In this document: positions 51,932 to 60,807 of the stretch, piece after piece
Numbering within the stretch: the stretch's first letter is position 1
How the letters are laid out: each line of letters begins with the position of its first letter
Position numbers and translations under genes: made by a program
Notes under the pieces: model-generated
The model's input: the letters and a program-made list of their open reading frames with translations, nothing else
What the model was told of the DNA's origin: nothing
The model's database searches: none
Source of the DNA: RYN-230 sp963834705
Lineage (GTDB): Bacteria > Actinomycetota > Actinomycetes > Streptosporangiales > Streptosporangiaceae
Direction: 5' to 3'
DNA: 64,000 bases
Assembly: GCA_963834705.1 (NCBI GenBank)
Contig: CAWICV010000005.1
Span: 1 to 64,000 of the forward strand

Positions 51932-52816
51932 CAGGCCCCCGGCCGCAGCGCGCCGGCCGCCTCGGCCAGCGCGGCCAGGTGGTCGTCCACGGCTGGCCAG
52001 CCCGGCGCCCATGGTGTTCACCGCAAGGTGGGTCGCGCCCGCGTCCTGCCACCGCTGGGCCTGCTCGGCCAGCTTGGCCGCGTCGCCGCGCCAGCTGACC
52101 CGGCCCTCCATGCCGAGCGCGGCCGGGTCACGGCCGACCTCGGCCGCGGCGGCTGCTCGACGACCGCCCGCGCCTCGGTCCAGGTCCGGGCCCGGGCCGA
52201 CCTGCGGGAACCAGCCGTCGGCCGAGCCGCCCGATGCGCCGGTACGCCGGCTCGGCGACTGGCCGCCGAACCAGACCGGGATCGGCCGCTGCACCGGCAG
52301 CGGGGCCAGCCCGGCCCCGGTGATCTCGCTCGAACGCGGCCGGCGAAGGTGACCGACGGCTCGGTCCACAGCCGGCGCAGCAGCTCGACCTGCTCCTCCA
52401 GCCGCGCGGCCCGCGGGTGGTGAAGTCCTGGCCCAGCGCGTCGTACTCGACCGCGGTTCCAGCCCGAGCGCCGACGCCGAGCCGGAACCGGCCGTCGGTG
52501 AGCAGGTCGACCTCGGCCGCCTGCTTGGCCACCAGCGCGGTCTGCCGCTGCGGCAGGATGATGATCCCGGTGACCAGTTCCAGCGTGGTGACGCGCGGCC
52601 AGGTAGCCGAACAGCACGAACGGCTCGTGGAAGGTGGTCGTCGACGTCGTACGGGCCGTCCCAGCCGCGGATGCACCGCCGGGTCGGCGCCGAGCACGTG
52701 GTCGTAGGCGAGCAGGTGGCGGTAGCCGAGCTGCTTCGACCCGCTGCGCGTACGGCGCGGACCGCGGCCGGGTCGGGGCCGATCTCGGTCTGCGGGAAGA
52801 CGACACCGATCTGCAT
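51931..52816 (-). pseudogene. LLM-class F420-dependent oxidoreductase with multiple frameshifts
   Basis: Reads from ATG 52816 as MQIGVVFPQTEIGPDPAAVR, but then has to switch among three frames: QLGYRHLLAYDHVLGADPAV, GWDGPYDVD, FVLFGYLAA, TLELVTGIIILPQRQTALVA, KQAAEVDLLTDGRFRLGVG, ITGAGLAPLPVQRPIPVWFG and KLAEQAQRWQDAGATHLAVN. At least seven single-base losses are needed in 890 bases. Each lies in a GC run. The protein motifs are otherwise sound, so heavy local read error is likely. It would be the twin of the intact LLM gene at 49.4 kb. Confidence 0.75.
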
Positions 52817-52836
52817 GCTGCTGCCTCCCTCGGGGC

Positions 52837-54652
52837 TTACCCGTCCGCCAGGACGTCCAGCACTTGCTGGCCATAGCGGGCCAGCTTGGTCTCGCCCACG
52901 CCGCTGACCGTGCTCAGCTCGGCCAGGGTGGCCGGGGACTCGGTGGCGATCTGCCGCAAGGTCGCGTCCTGGAAGATCACGTAGGCGGGCTTGCCCTGGT
53001 CCTTGGCCTCGGCGGCGCGCCAGGTGCGCAGCCGCTCGAACACCGCGGCCGCCGCCGGGCAGCTCGGCCACGGGGGCCGCGGCGGCTTTGGCCGCCCGCG
53101 CGGCCCGGGCGGCGGGCGGGCCGCTCCGGCTCCCGCCGCAACATGACCTCGCGGCGGCGGCCCAGCACCTCCTGGCTGCCCTGGGTCAGGTCCAGCATGC
53201 CGTAGTCGCCGGTGACGCGAGCAGCCTCTGGGCCAGCAGCTGCCGGGTCACCCCGCGCCACTCGGTCTCGGTCAGCTCGGTGCCCACGCCGAACACGGTC
53301 AGCGAAGCGTGGTCGTTGTCGATCACCCGGGCCGTCTTCCGGCCGAGCAGGATGTCGATCACCTGGCCGGCGCCGTAGCGCTGGCCGCGCTCGTGCTTGA
53401 GCCGGTACACCGCGGACAGCAGCTTCTGCGCGGCGATCGTGCCGTCCCAGGACTGCGGCGGCGTGAGGCAGGTGTCGCAGTTGCCGCACGGCGCGGCCTG
53501 CTCGCCGAAGTAGACCAGCAGCTGAGCGCGGCGGCATTCGACCGTCTCGCACAGCGCCAGCATCGCGTCCAGGTGCGCGGACTGGCGGCGGCGGTGGGCC
53601 AGGTCGCCCTCGGACGTCTCGATCAGCTTGCGCTGCTGGACCACGTCCTGCAGGCCGTAGGCCAGCCAGGCGGTGGACGGCCCGCCGTCCCGGCCGGCCC
53701 GGCCGGTCTCCTGGTAGTAGCCCTCCACCGACTTGGGCAGGTCCAGGTGGGCCACGAACCGCACGTCCGGCTTGTCGATGCCCATGCCGAACGCGATCGT
53801 GGCCACGATGACCAGGCCGTCCTCGCGGAGGAACCGGGCCTGGTGGGCCGCGCGGGTGCCGTTGCCCAGCCCGGCGTGATAGGGCAGCGCGGTGATGCCG
53901 TTAGCGGTCAGGAAGTCGGCCGTCTTCTCCACCGACGCGCGGGTCAGGCAGTAGACGATGCCCGCGTCACCCGGATGCTCGGTCTGGATCAGCCGGAGCA
54001 GCTGCCGGCTGGGCTCCGCCTTGGGCTCGATCCGGTACTGGATGTTCGGCCGGTCGAAGCTGGCCACGAACTGGCGGGCCGCGGCCAGCCCGAGCCGGGA
54101 CACGATCTCCGCCCGGGTGGCGCTGGTCGCGGTGGCGGTCAGCGCGATCCGCGGCACCTCGGGCCAGCGTTCATGCAGCCCGGACAGCGTCAGGTAGTCA
54201 GGCCGGAAGTCATGGCCCCACTGCGACACGCAGTGCGCCTCGTCGATGGCGAACAGGGCGATGCGGCCCCGGTCCAGCAGGCGCAGCGTGGACTCGGCGG
54301 TCAGCCGTTCCGGTGCCAGGTAGAGCAGGTCAAGCTCGCCGGCCAGGAAGTCGGCCTCGACCTGGCGGCGCTGCGCCAGCTCCTGGGTCGAGTTGAGGAA
54401 CCCAGCCCGGACGCCGAGCGCGCGCAGTGCGTCCACCTGGTCCTGCATCAGCGCGATCAGTGGCGAGATGACCACGCCGGTGCCCGGGCGGACCAGCGCG
54501 GGTATCTGGTAGCACAGCGACTTGCCGCCCCCGGTGGGCATCAGCACCAGCGCGTCCCCGCCGCCGATCAAATGCTCGATCACATCCTGCTGGGCACCGC
54601 GGAACGAGTCGTAGCCGAACACGCGGTGCAGCACCTGCAGCGCGTCGCTCAT
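52837..54652 (-). pseudogene. recQ: RecQ-family ATP-dependent DNA helicase, frameshifted near the 3' end
   Basis: From ATG 54652: ALVLMPTGGGKSLCYQIPAL (Walker A), ALFAIDEAHCVSQWGHDFRP (DEAH), RIALTATATSATRAEIVSR, VATIAFGMGIDKPDVRFVAH, YYQETGRAGRDGGPSTAWLA and the zinc Cys set CETVECRRAQLLVYF, CGNCDTC. The winged helix follows. At about 53215 and 53050-53110 the frame breaks; after them VTGDYGMLDLTQGSQEVLGR and the HRDC part FERLRTWRAAEAKDQGKPAY to GETKLARYGQQVLDVLADG are in other frames. A complete RecQ is thus recovered with 2-3 indels. Unwinds recombination and repair intermediates. Confidence 0.85.
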
Positions 54653-54704
54653 CGCCGCGCCCGGCTGGGTTGACAGCACCCGGCGATTCTACGGGGCATG
54701 GGCG

Positions 54705-55261
54705 TCAGCCCGGCGTCCCGGCCACCGCGCCGTAGCAGGTGACCAGGTGCGGGTCGGGCCGCGGCTGGCCCGGTTCCGGGCGCCAGTCGGAAACCAGCAC
54801 CACGCCCGGGTCGAGCAGGTCCAGCCCGGCGAAGAACGCGGTGAACTCGATGTGCGTGCGCAGCCAGACCGGCACCCCGGCCGCGGTACCGACCTGGGCG
54901 GCCTGCTCGCTGCGTACCGGGTTGAAGTCCTGGGTGGGGTGCGAGGCGATTAGGTAACTGCCCGCGGGCAGCGCGGCCAGCAGGGTGCGCACGATGCCCA
55001 CCGGGTCGGCGGCGTCCGGGATGAAGTGCAGCACGGCCAGCCGGATGGCCCGGCCGTGGAACTGGCGGTTCTGCTGCGCGCTGGTCCGCCAGCCCGGCAG
55101 GACTTCGAGCGGCGCTCCGCGGCCTCCTGGTGGACCGGGAAGTTGGCCGTACCGCCGAGCACATAGTTGAGCATCCGGGCCGGGTGCGCGACGGTGGTGT
55201 CGATGCCTGGCGGGGCTAACGGGCGGCCAGGCTGGCCCGCCGTGGGCTCTGGCCCGGTCAT
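54705..55261 (-). pseudogene. SAM methyltransferase (Methyltransf_19/DUF574), internal deletion
   Basis: Starts MTGPEPTAGQ at ATG 55261 and has the family opening ARMLNYVLGGTANFPVHQEA. In the next frame it reads LEVLPGWRTSAQQNRQFHG, then jumps into LAVLHFIPDAADPVGIVRTL and PAGSYLIASHPTQDFNPV. The SAM-binding segment (FLDIGTGLP) and about 80-100 residues around it are missing. With one frameshift as well, it is inactive. Intact relative at 3.2 kb. Confidence 0.78.
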
Positions 55262-55335
55262 GGAGCGCCCCCTCTGCGCGGGTGGGAACGGGTGCAGCAT
55301 AGCGGTGGCATCTGACGGCGCTTGAGGAGGTCGGT

Positions 55336-55566
55336 GTGGCACACCATCCGCTGATCGGTTATCTCGTCTGGGCGCTGCTGTTCGGCGCCCTGTTCGCCTG
55401 GGAAGGCCTCGCGCTGAGCCACCTGAGCAACTACGTGCCGACGCTCAGCGACACGTTCCGGGCCATCATGCGCCACCCGTTCGGCCGGTGGGCGCTGTTC
55501 GCGCTCTGGCTGTGGTTCGGCTGGCATATCTTCGTCCGCGGCTGGCACTTCCTGCTCCGCGCCTGA
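55336..55566 (+). CDS. Small membrane protein (DUF6186-like)
   Basis: 76 residues from GTG 55336 with GGAGG 12 bases upstream. HPLIGYLVWALLFGALFAWE (TM1), LSHLSNYVPTLSDTFRAIMR, then HPFGRWALFALWLWFGWHIF (TM2) and VRGWHFLLRA. The HPFGRW...LWFGWHxFVR pattern is the one I recall for DUF6186, often followed by a DUF6256 gene, as here. Function unknown. Confidence 0.72.
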   Translation: MAHHPLIGYLVWALLFGALFAWEGLALSHLSNYVPTLSDTFRAIMRHPFGRWALFALWLWFGWHIFVRGWHFLLRA

Positions 55567-55567
55567 C

Positions 55568-56004
55568 ATGCCGTCCGAGCTGCTCCGCTCCGACTTCGAC
55601 CCGATGGTCGGCGGCTACGTGATCATCATGGTGTCGCTGGGCGTCGGCCTCTGGCTATCCCGCCGGTCCGCTGTCAGGGATGACCGGGACCGCCCGGCGC
55701 GGATCAGCGGGCCGGGCCTCGCGCCGGTCACCGCGGCCGGCTGGGCCGGCTGGCCCGGCACGTGGCCGGCACCATGCTGGGCGGTTACCTGCTGCTGATG
55801 GTCGTGGTGATCCTGTACTACTACCTGGTGGCGCGGGTCGGCGGCGCATTCATCAAGAGCGCGTTCACCGGCTGCGCCCTGCTGGTCGGCCTGGCCGCTC
55901 CGGTCTTCGCGGCCGCGTCCTGGCTACAAGTGGGCATCCAGGAAGGTGGTCACGGCCGAATCGAACTGGCTGGGCGCCCAGGTGAGGGGAGTGGCCGCAG
56001 TTAG
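55568..56004 (+). pseudogene. DUF6256-like membrane protein, frameshifted and truncated
   Basis: ATG 55568 right after the previous stop. MVGGYVIIMVSLGVGLWLSR is TM1. After about 55740 the text continues in another frame: AGTMLGGYLLLMVVVILYYY, LVARVGGAFIKSAFTGCALL and VGLAAPVFAAASWLQVG. Beyond 55935 it runs into the antisense of a hydrolase remnant. One frameshift and a lost 3' end. Partner of the DUF6186-like gene. Confidence 0.58.
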
Positions 56005-56335
56005 CCAGTACCAGCTCGGTGTACTTGCCGCCCGCGGCCTGGTAGCGGTCGAGGACCGCGCGGATCTGGCCGATCATCGGCTGGGCCGGGAACACGACCG
56101 GGCCCGGCCAGCCGGGCAGCGCGCCGAGCGCGCCGAGCGCGCCGAGGTGGCCCAGGTGACCAGGGAGGTGTCGGACACGATCTGGTCGCTGTCGCCGCGC
56201 AGCCACAGCACGTCCGGCCGGTCCGGGACGCCGGCGAAGCCGGACAGGTCGCAGTACCTGGGCGAGATGGCGTTGTTCACGCCATGCTGGCCGGGCGCGG
56301 TGCCCGGCCAGTTGGCCGACGCGGTCTGGTCGCCC
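55924..56335 (-). pseudogene. Alpha/beta hydrolase C-terminal fragment
   Basis: On the minus strand: NWPGTAPGQHGVNNAISPRY, VPDRPDVLWLRGDSDQIVSD (acid Asp) and, in another frame, PMIGQIRAVLDRYQAAGGKY and LVLANCGHSPHL (catalytic His) with FDSAVTTFLDAHL as the true end at TAG 55924-55926. Needs frame changes near 56150 and 55985. The N-terminal half with the Ser nucleophile is absent; a phosphatase fragment lies there instead. Confidence 0.65.
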
Positions 56336-56349
56336 GGGCCGCGCGCCGG

Positions 56350-57000
56350 CCGCCGTTCGGCCCGGACGACACCGAACTGGCCAGCGGGCTGGCCGCCCGC
56401 GCGGCGTCCTGCCTGGACAACGCGCGGCGCTACGGCCAGGAGCGGCGCACCGCGCTGGCCCTGCAGCGTGGCCTGCTGCGGGCCCGGCCGCAGGTGCCGC
56501 CGGGGCTGCAGGTCGCGCACTGGTACCGGCCCGTCGGCGCGAACATGGTCGGCGGCGACTGGTACGACATCGTGCCGGTGTCCGGCGGGCGGGCGGTGCT
56601 GATCGTCGGTGACGTAATGGGCCACGGCCCGGAGGCGGCCGCGGTCATGGTGCAGCTGCGCACCGCCGCGCATACCCTGGCCGACCTGGAGCTGCTCCCG
56701 GGGGCCGTGCTGCGCAGGCTGGACCGGCTGGCCGCGGGCCTGCCCGGCGCCCCGTTCGCCACCTGCGTCTACGCGGTGCTCGACCCGGCCGAGAGCTGCT
56801 GCCTGATCGCCGAGGCCGGGCATCTGCCGCCGCTGCTGATCCGCGCCGACGGCCGCACCGACGTGCTCGACCTGCCACCCAGCAACTCCGCGCCCGGCGG
56901 CGGCGCGCAAACCCCATCCGCCCGCCCAGCCGCACCCAGGAGAGGAAGTGGGATGGGATGGGGTGGAGATAGCGGGGGTGGGGGAGTGAGGGAGGGGTAA
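56350..57000 (+). pseudogene. PP2C/SpoIIE-type serine phosphatase fragment (GAF tail + PP2C core)
   Basis: FGPDDTELASGLAARAASCL and DNARRYGQERRTALALQRGL are the end of a GAF domain and the linker helix. The PP2C core begins VGANMVGGDWYDIVPVSGGR with AVLIVGDVMGHGPEAAAVMV (metal Asp) and GAPFATCVYAVLDPAESCCL. After DVLDLPPS the family text ends, and low-complexity Gly/Ser residues follow up to 57000. Both the sensor part and the last metal-binding segment are missing. In intact form such proteins reset STAS antagonists. Confidence 0.68.
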
Positions 57001-57042
57001 AGCGAGAGCGGGCACCCGGTGAGCGGCCCGGGCCAGCGCGGC

Positions 57043-58794
57043 CTAGCGCCCGGCGGTGGCCCAGCGGCGCATCGTGTCGATGCGGGCCCGGATCTGGTCC
57101 GCGGTGGCCTGCGGCAGCGGCGGCCCACCGCACGCCCGGCGCAGGTCGGCGTGCACCACCCCGTGCGGCTGCCCGGTCCGGTGGTGCCACGCACCGACCA
57201 GGCCGTTCAGCTCCTTGCGCAGCGCGGCCAGATTCTCCCGGGTGACCGGCGCGGGGTCAGCCGCCGGGTCGGCCCAGGCGGGCGCGGCACTGGCCCGGGC
57301 GCTGCCGCGCGGCTGATCCTCCTGCCGCTGGCGGAGCAGCAGCGCGACCTGTTCCGGCTCCAGCAGCCCGGGCAGCCCGAGGAAGTCCTCCTCGGCCGCG
57401 GTGGTGCCGAACTCGGCCCCGTCATACAGCACCCGGTCGAAGTGCGCGGACGCCTGCAGCGCCTCGAACGGCAGGGCCTGACCCTGGTCCGGGGTGTCCC
57501 GCTGGCGCTGCGCCGCGGCTAGCTCCTGCTCCTCGGCGTCATCCCGGGCCGCGTGCAGCACGTGGTCGCGCTCGGCTTCCAGTTCCGCGGCGTAGCCGAG
57601 CAGGACCGGGATCGAGGGCAGGAACACCGAGGCGGTCTCGCCACGCTGCCGGGCCCGGACAAACCGCCCCACCGCCTGGGCGAAGAACAGCGCGGTGCCG
57701 ACGCTGGTGGCGTACACCCCGACGGCCAGCCGCGGGATGTCCACCCCCTCCGAGACCATCCGGACCGCGACCATCCACCTGGTGTCCGAGTCCGCGAACG
57801 CGGCGATCTTCCTGCTGGCCGCCGGATCGTCGGACAGCACGACCACCGGGCGGGTGCCGGTCAGCCGGCGCAGCCGCGCGGCATAGGCCCGGGCGTCCTC
57901 GTGGTCGGTCGCGATGACCAGGCCGGCCGCGTCCGGCATGCCCCGGCGCACCTCGGTGAGCCGCTTGTCCGCCGCCTCCAGCACCCGGTGCACCCACTCG
58001 CCGTCCGGGTCCAGCGCAGTGCGCCAGGCCTGAGCCAGCTGGTCGGGCAGCATCGGGGTGCCCAAGGTGCCGGTGATCTCGTCGCCGGCCCGGGTCCGCC
58101 AGCGCATCTCGCCGGAGTAGGCCAGGAAGATCACCGGCCGGACCACGCCGTCCTCCAGGGCCGGCCCATAGCCGTACACGTAGTCGGACGCGCTGCGCCG
58201 GCTGCCGTCCGGTTCCGGCGCGTAGCTCACGAACGGGATCGGGTTGGTGTCGGTGCGAAACGGCGTCCCGGTCAGCGCCAGCCGCCGCCGGGCCGGCCCG
58301 AACGCCTCGCGGACCGCGTCGCCCCAGGACAGCGCGTCCCCGGCGTGGTGGATCTCGTCGAAGATGACCAGCGTGCGCCGGTTCTCGGTGCGCGCCCGGT
58401 GCAGCACCGGGTGCGCGGCCACCTGCGCGTAAGTCACCGCCACCCCGGTGAAGTCGGCCGAGGCGCGGCCCTGCGCGTTGCGGTAGCTGGAGTCCAGCGC
58501 GATCCCCACGTAATGCGCGGACCGCGCCCACTGATGCTTGAGATGCTCGGTCGGGGTGACCACGGTCACCGCGGCGATTTCCCGCCGGGCCAGCAGTTCG
58601 GCGGCGACCGTCAGCGCCCACGCCGTCTTGCCCGCGCCGGGGGTCGCGACCAGCAGGAAATCCCGGCGCGGCCGCCCGAAGTACTCCCGGTAGGCCGCTT
58701 TCTGCCAGCCCCGCAAGCTGAACAGAAGATCTGGCCGAACGCTCCCTGGTGAGCTGGTGCCGTCGTCCTCTGGCGCGGTCGCGGGGGTAGTCAC
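57043..58794 (-). CDS. DEAD/DEAH-box helicase
   Basis: 583 residues. Motif I VATPGAGKTAWALTVAAELL, Ia VTVVTPTEHLKHQWARSA, II LVIFDEIHHAGDALSWGD (DEIH), III LALTGTPFRTDTNPIPF, V WMVAVRMVSEGVDIPRLAVG and VI FFAQAVGRFVRARQRGE. Superfamily 2, of the type common in actinomycete genomes. The C-terminal 150 residues are helical and rich in Ala/Glu. Nucleic acid target unknown. Complete, ATG 58794. Confidence 0.9.
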   Translation of the reverse strand: MTTPATAPEDDGTSSPGSVRPDLLFSLRGWQKAAYREYFGRPRRDFLLVATPGAGKTAWALTVAAELLARREIAAVTVVTPTEHLKHQWARSAHYVGIALDSSYRNAQGRASADFTGVAVTYAQVAAHPVLHRARTENRRTLVIFDEIHHAGDALSWGDAVREAFGPARRRLALTGTPFRTDTNPIPFVSYAPEPDGSRRSASDYVYGYGPALEDGVVRPVIFLAYSGEMRWRTRAGDEITGTLGTPMLPDQLAQAWRTALDPDGEWVHRVLEAADKRLTEVRRGMPDAAGLVIATDHEDARAYAARLRRLTGTRPVVVLSDDPAASRKIAAFADSDTRWMVAVRMVSEGVDIPRLAVGVYATSVGTALFFAQAVGRFVRARQRGETASVFLPSIPVLLGYAAELEAERDHVLHAARDDAEEQELAAAQRQRDTPDQGQALPFEALQASAHFDRVLYDGAEFGTTAAEEDFLGLPGLLEPEQVALLLRQRQEDQPRGSARASAAPAWADPAADPAPVTRENLAALRKELNGLVGAWHHRTGQPHGVVHADLRRACGGPPLPQATADQIRARIDTMRRWATAGR

Positions 58795-58856
58795 AGGGAC
58801 GGAAGGCTACCAGCGGCCGCCGGGACTGGCGGGTTACTGGTCGCGCGCGTCCGCTA

Positions 58857-59174
58857 TTAGCCGGTCGGCTGCGCCGACCTCGGCGCGGAGCGTCGATCGG
58901 AGGGTTCGGGGGGTCGTCCCCCCGGGCCAGCAGAGTCGGCCGGCTCGCTTTCGGCCGGCTCGCTATCCTCCTCATCCGGTGCGCTGGCCCGGGGCCGCCC
59001 CCGGCTGCGCATCCGGCCCGCGTGGCCGGGCAGCCGGCCGGCGTCGGCCAGCGCCCGGCGGAGCAGGAACTCGATCTGGGCGTTGGTGCTGCGCAGCTCG
59101 TCGGAGGCCCACCGGGCCAGCGCGTCGTGCACGGCCGGGTCCAGCCGCAGCAGCATTCCCTTGCGTTCACTCAA
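58857..59174 (-). CDS. Arc/RHH-like DNA-binding protein with acidic tail
   Basis: From TTG 59174: LSERKGMLLRLDPAVHDALA, RWASDELRSTNAQIEFLLRR and ALADAGRLPGHAGRMRSRGR. The first ~45 residues match the Arc-like ribbon-helix-helix pattern (K-x-x-x-x-R-L-D-P...N-x-x-I-E-x-L-L-R-R). A proline/acidic tail follows. It precedes the SPFH gene by 20 bp on the reverse strand, as often seen: RHH right after SPFH. Either TTG 59174 or ATG 59156 starts it; the former keeps the first strand whole. Confidence 0.75.
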   Translation of the reverse strand: MSERKGMLLRLDPAVHDALARWASDELRSTNAQIEFLLRRALADAGRLPGHAGRMRSRGRPRASAPDEEDSEPAESEPADSAGPGGRPPEPSDRRSAPRSAQPTG

Positions 59175-59193
59175 CCGACTGCACGCCGTTCCG

Positions 59194-60216
59194 TTACTGG
59201 TACAGCGACCCGGTGTTGACCACCTGCTGGGTGGCCTGCTCACTGCACAGCACCACGAGCAGGTTGGACACCATGGCTGCCTTGCGCTCCTCGTCCAGCT
59301 CCACCACGTCCTGCTCCTCGAGCCGGCGCAGTGCCAGCTCGACCATGCCCACCGCGCCTTCGACGATCCGCGTCCGCGCGGCGACCACGGCGCTGGCCTG
59401 CTGGCGGCGCAGCATCGCCTGGGCGATCTCCGACGCGTAGGACAGCCGGGTGAGCCGGGACTCGATGATAGTCACGCCGGCCGAGGCGACCCGGGCCGCG
59501 ATCTCGGTGGAGAGCTGGGTGGTGATGGCGTCCGCGTTGGCACGCAGGGAAAGCTGGCCGGGCTCGCTGGTGTCGTAGGGATAGCTGGTGGCAATATGCC
59601 GGACCGCCGTCTCCGTCTGGGTCGACACAAACTGCACGAAGTCGTCCACCGCGTACAGGGCCTGGGCGGTGTCCGTGACCTGCCAGACGACCACGGCTGC
59701 AATGTCGATCGGGTTGCCGTCGGCATCGTTCACCTTGGCCACCGCGGTCTCATGGTTACGGATCCGGGTGGATATCTTGCGCCGCTTGGTGAACGGGTTC
59801 ACGAACCGCATGCCGGGCAGCCGGACCGTGCCGTTGTACTGCCCGAACAGCTGCACCACGCGGGCCTCGCCGGCCTGGATCGGGGTCAGGCCGCTCAGCC
59901 CCAGCGAGCCGGCCAGCGCCAGCAGGATGATCAGCACGGTCAGGCCGCCCTGCGCGCCGCCGCCGCTGACGTTGCGCGCGATCACGATCAGCCACACCGC
60001 GACCCCGAGGAAGAGAATGCTGCCCAGCATCACCGGTATGCCCGGGGCAGACGCGGCCGCCCGCTCGGTGAGTGGGTGGCCGGGCCGCCCGGGGTCCGGG
60101 GTCACCGGGTTGGGCGCCATCGCGCCCGCCGCTCCGGGCACGGGAACCTGGGATGCTGGTCTCTGCTGGGCAGAAGGCGCCTCGGGGTGCGGCGCCGGTG
60201 CGCTATTTGTGGCCAT
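59194..60216 (-). CDS. SPFH/Band 7 (prohibitin-like) membrane protein
   Basis: 340 residues from ATG 60216, with GAGGAGG 6 bases upstream. An Ala/Pro-rich cytoplasmic start, two close TM spans (PVMLGSILFLGVAVWLIVIA, LTVLIILLALAGSLGLSGLT), then the SPFH domain: AGEARVVQLFGQYNGTVRLP, PFTKRRKISTRIRNHETAVA, IDIAAVVVWQVTDTAQALYA and VIIESRLTRLSYASEIAQAM with RRQQASAVVAARTRIVEGAV. It would scaffold membrane domains and stabilise partners. The small RHH gene downstream may regulate it. Confidence 0.9.
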   Translation of the reverse strand: MATNSAPAPHPEAPSAQQRPASQVPVPGAAGAMAPNPVTPDPGRPGHPLTERAAASAPGIPVMLGSILFLGVAVWLIVIARNVSGGGAQGGLTVLIILLALAGSLGLSGLTPIQAGEARVVQLFGQYNGTVRLPGMRFVNPFTKRRKISTRIRNHETAVAKVNDADGNPIDIAAVVVWQVTDTAQALYAVDDFVQFVSTQTETAVRHIATSYPYDTSEPGQLSLRANADAITTQLSTEIAARVASAGVTIIESRLTRLSYASEIAQAMLRRQQASAVVAARTRIVEGAVGMVELALRRLEEQDVVELDEERKAAMVSNLLVVLCSEQATQQVVNTGSLYQ

Positions 60217-60599
60217 GGCGGCCTCCTCAACATCTTCAGCTGATACTAGACGCTTATCATAGTGATATCTATTTTTCTGGGCAAGGCCGGCGTGTCGCTT
60301 CTCCTTGGTCACCGCCGGGCTACTTCGGCCCGGTCACCAAGGAGAGCCGCGGCCCCGCACACCGCCAATAACTTTCGCCCGTCGAATCTCAACCGCGTGG
60401 CTGCAACGTTCTGGCGGCCAGGTGCGCAGGCTGAAACAGCCATGCCGTTGGAGCGGGGGCGGAGCGCGGATGGGTGAAAGCTTGGTGCGGTGCGATGCTG
60501 GTGGGTCAGCCAGCGGTGCCGGGGGATGGCAGGTTGCGCCGGGCAAGATTGCCGGCGCCGGACCACGCCGGCCCGGCTCCGCTCGCATATCGTGGGGGC
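60217..60599. other. Intergenic region between SPFH and small TM gene
   Basis: About 380 bases, divergent promoters expected. It holds the palindrome TATCATAGTGATA near the SPFH start. I find no supported gene. Confidence 0.4.
60255..60267. promoter_or_regulatory. Palindrome TATCA-TAG-TGATA before the SPFH gene
   Basis: Perfect 5-bp arms with a 3-bp centre, 39 bases upstream of ATG 60216, in AT-rich DNA that stands out in this window. Likely an operator in the SPFH promoter; the binding protein could be the RHH product. Confidence 0.5.
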
Positions 60600-60770
60600 A
60601 TGGGAAAAATCCTGCTCTTCCTGCTCGGCATCTTCGTCGTGATCATGCTCATCTCGTTCGTGATTTCCGCGCTGCACTTCCTGTTCTACGTGGCGCTGAT
60701 CGCGGTGATCGTGGTCGCGGCGATGCGCCTCACCGGTGGCATGCGGCGGCGCCGCCGGGCGCGCTACTAG
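60600..60770 (+). CDS. Small TM protein, hypothetical
   Basis: 56 residues from ATG 60600. Two joined hydrophobic spans, ILLFLLGIFVVIMLISFVIS and HFLFYVALIAVIVVAAMRL, ending in RRRRRARY. A cationic C-terminus with a hydrophobic body suggests insertion with the tail inside. No family recognised. Confidence 0.62.
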   Translation: MGKILLFLLGIFVVIMLISFVISALHFLFYVALIAVIVVAAMRLTGGMRRRRRARY

Positions 60771-60807
60771 GCTCACCCGCGGCGCCCGTACCGCAGATAA
60801 CTAACTA

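Noticed and set aside
57539..59170. 543-codon minus-strand frame over the helicase gene
   Set aside because: Out-of-frame shadow of the DEAD/DEAH helicase, whose motifs are all in the other frame.
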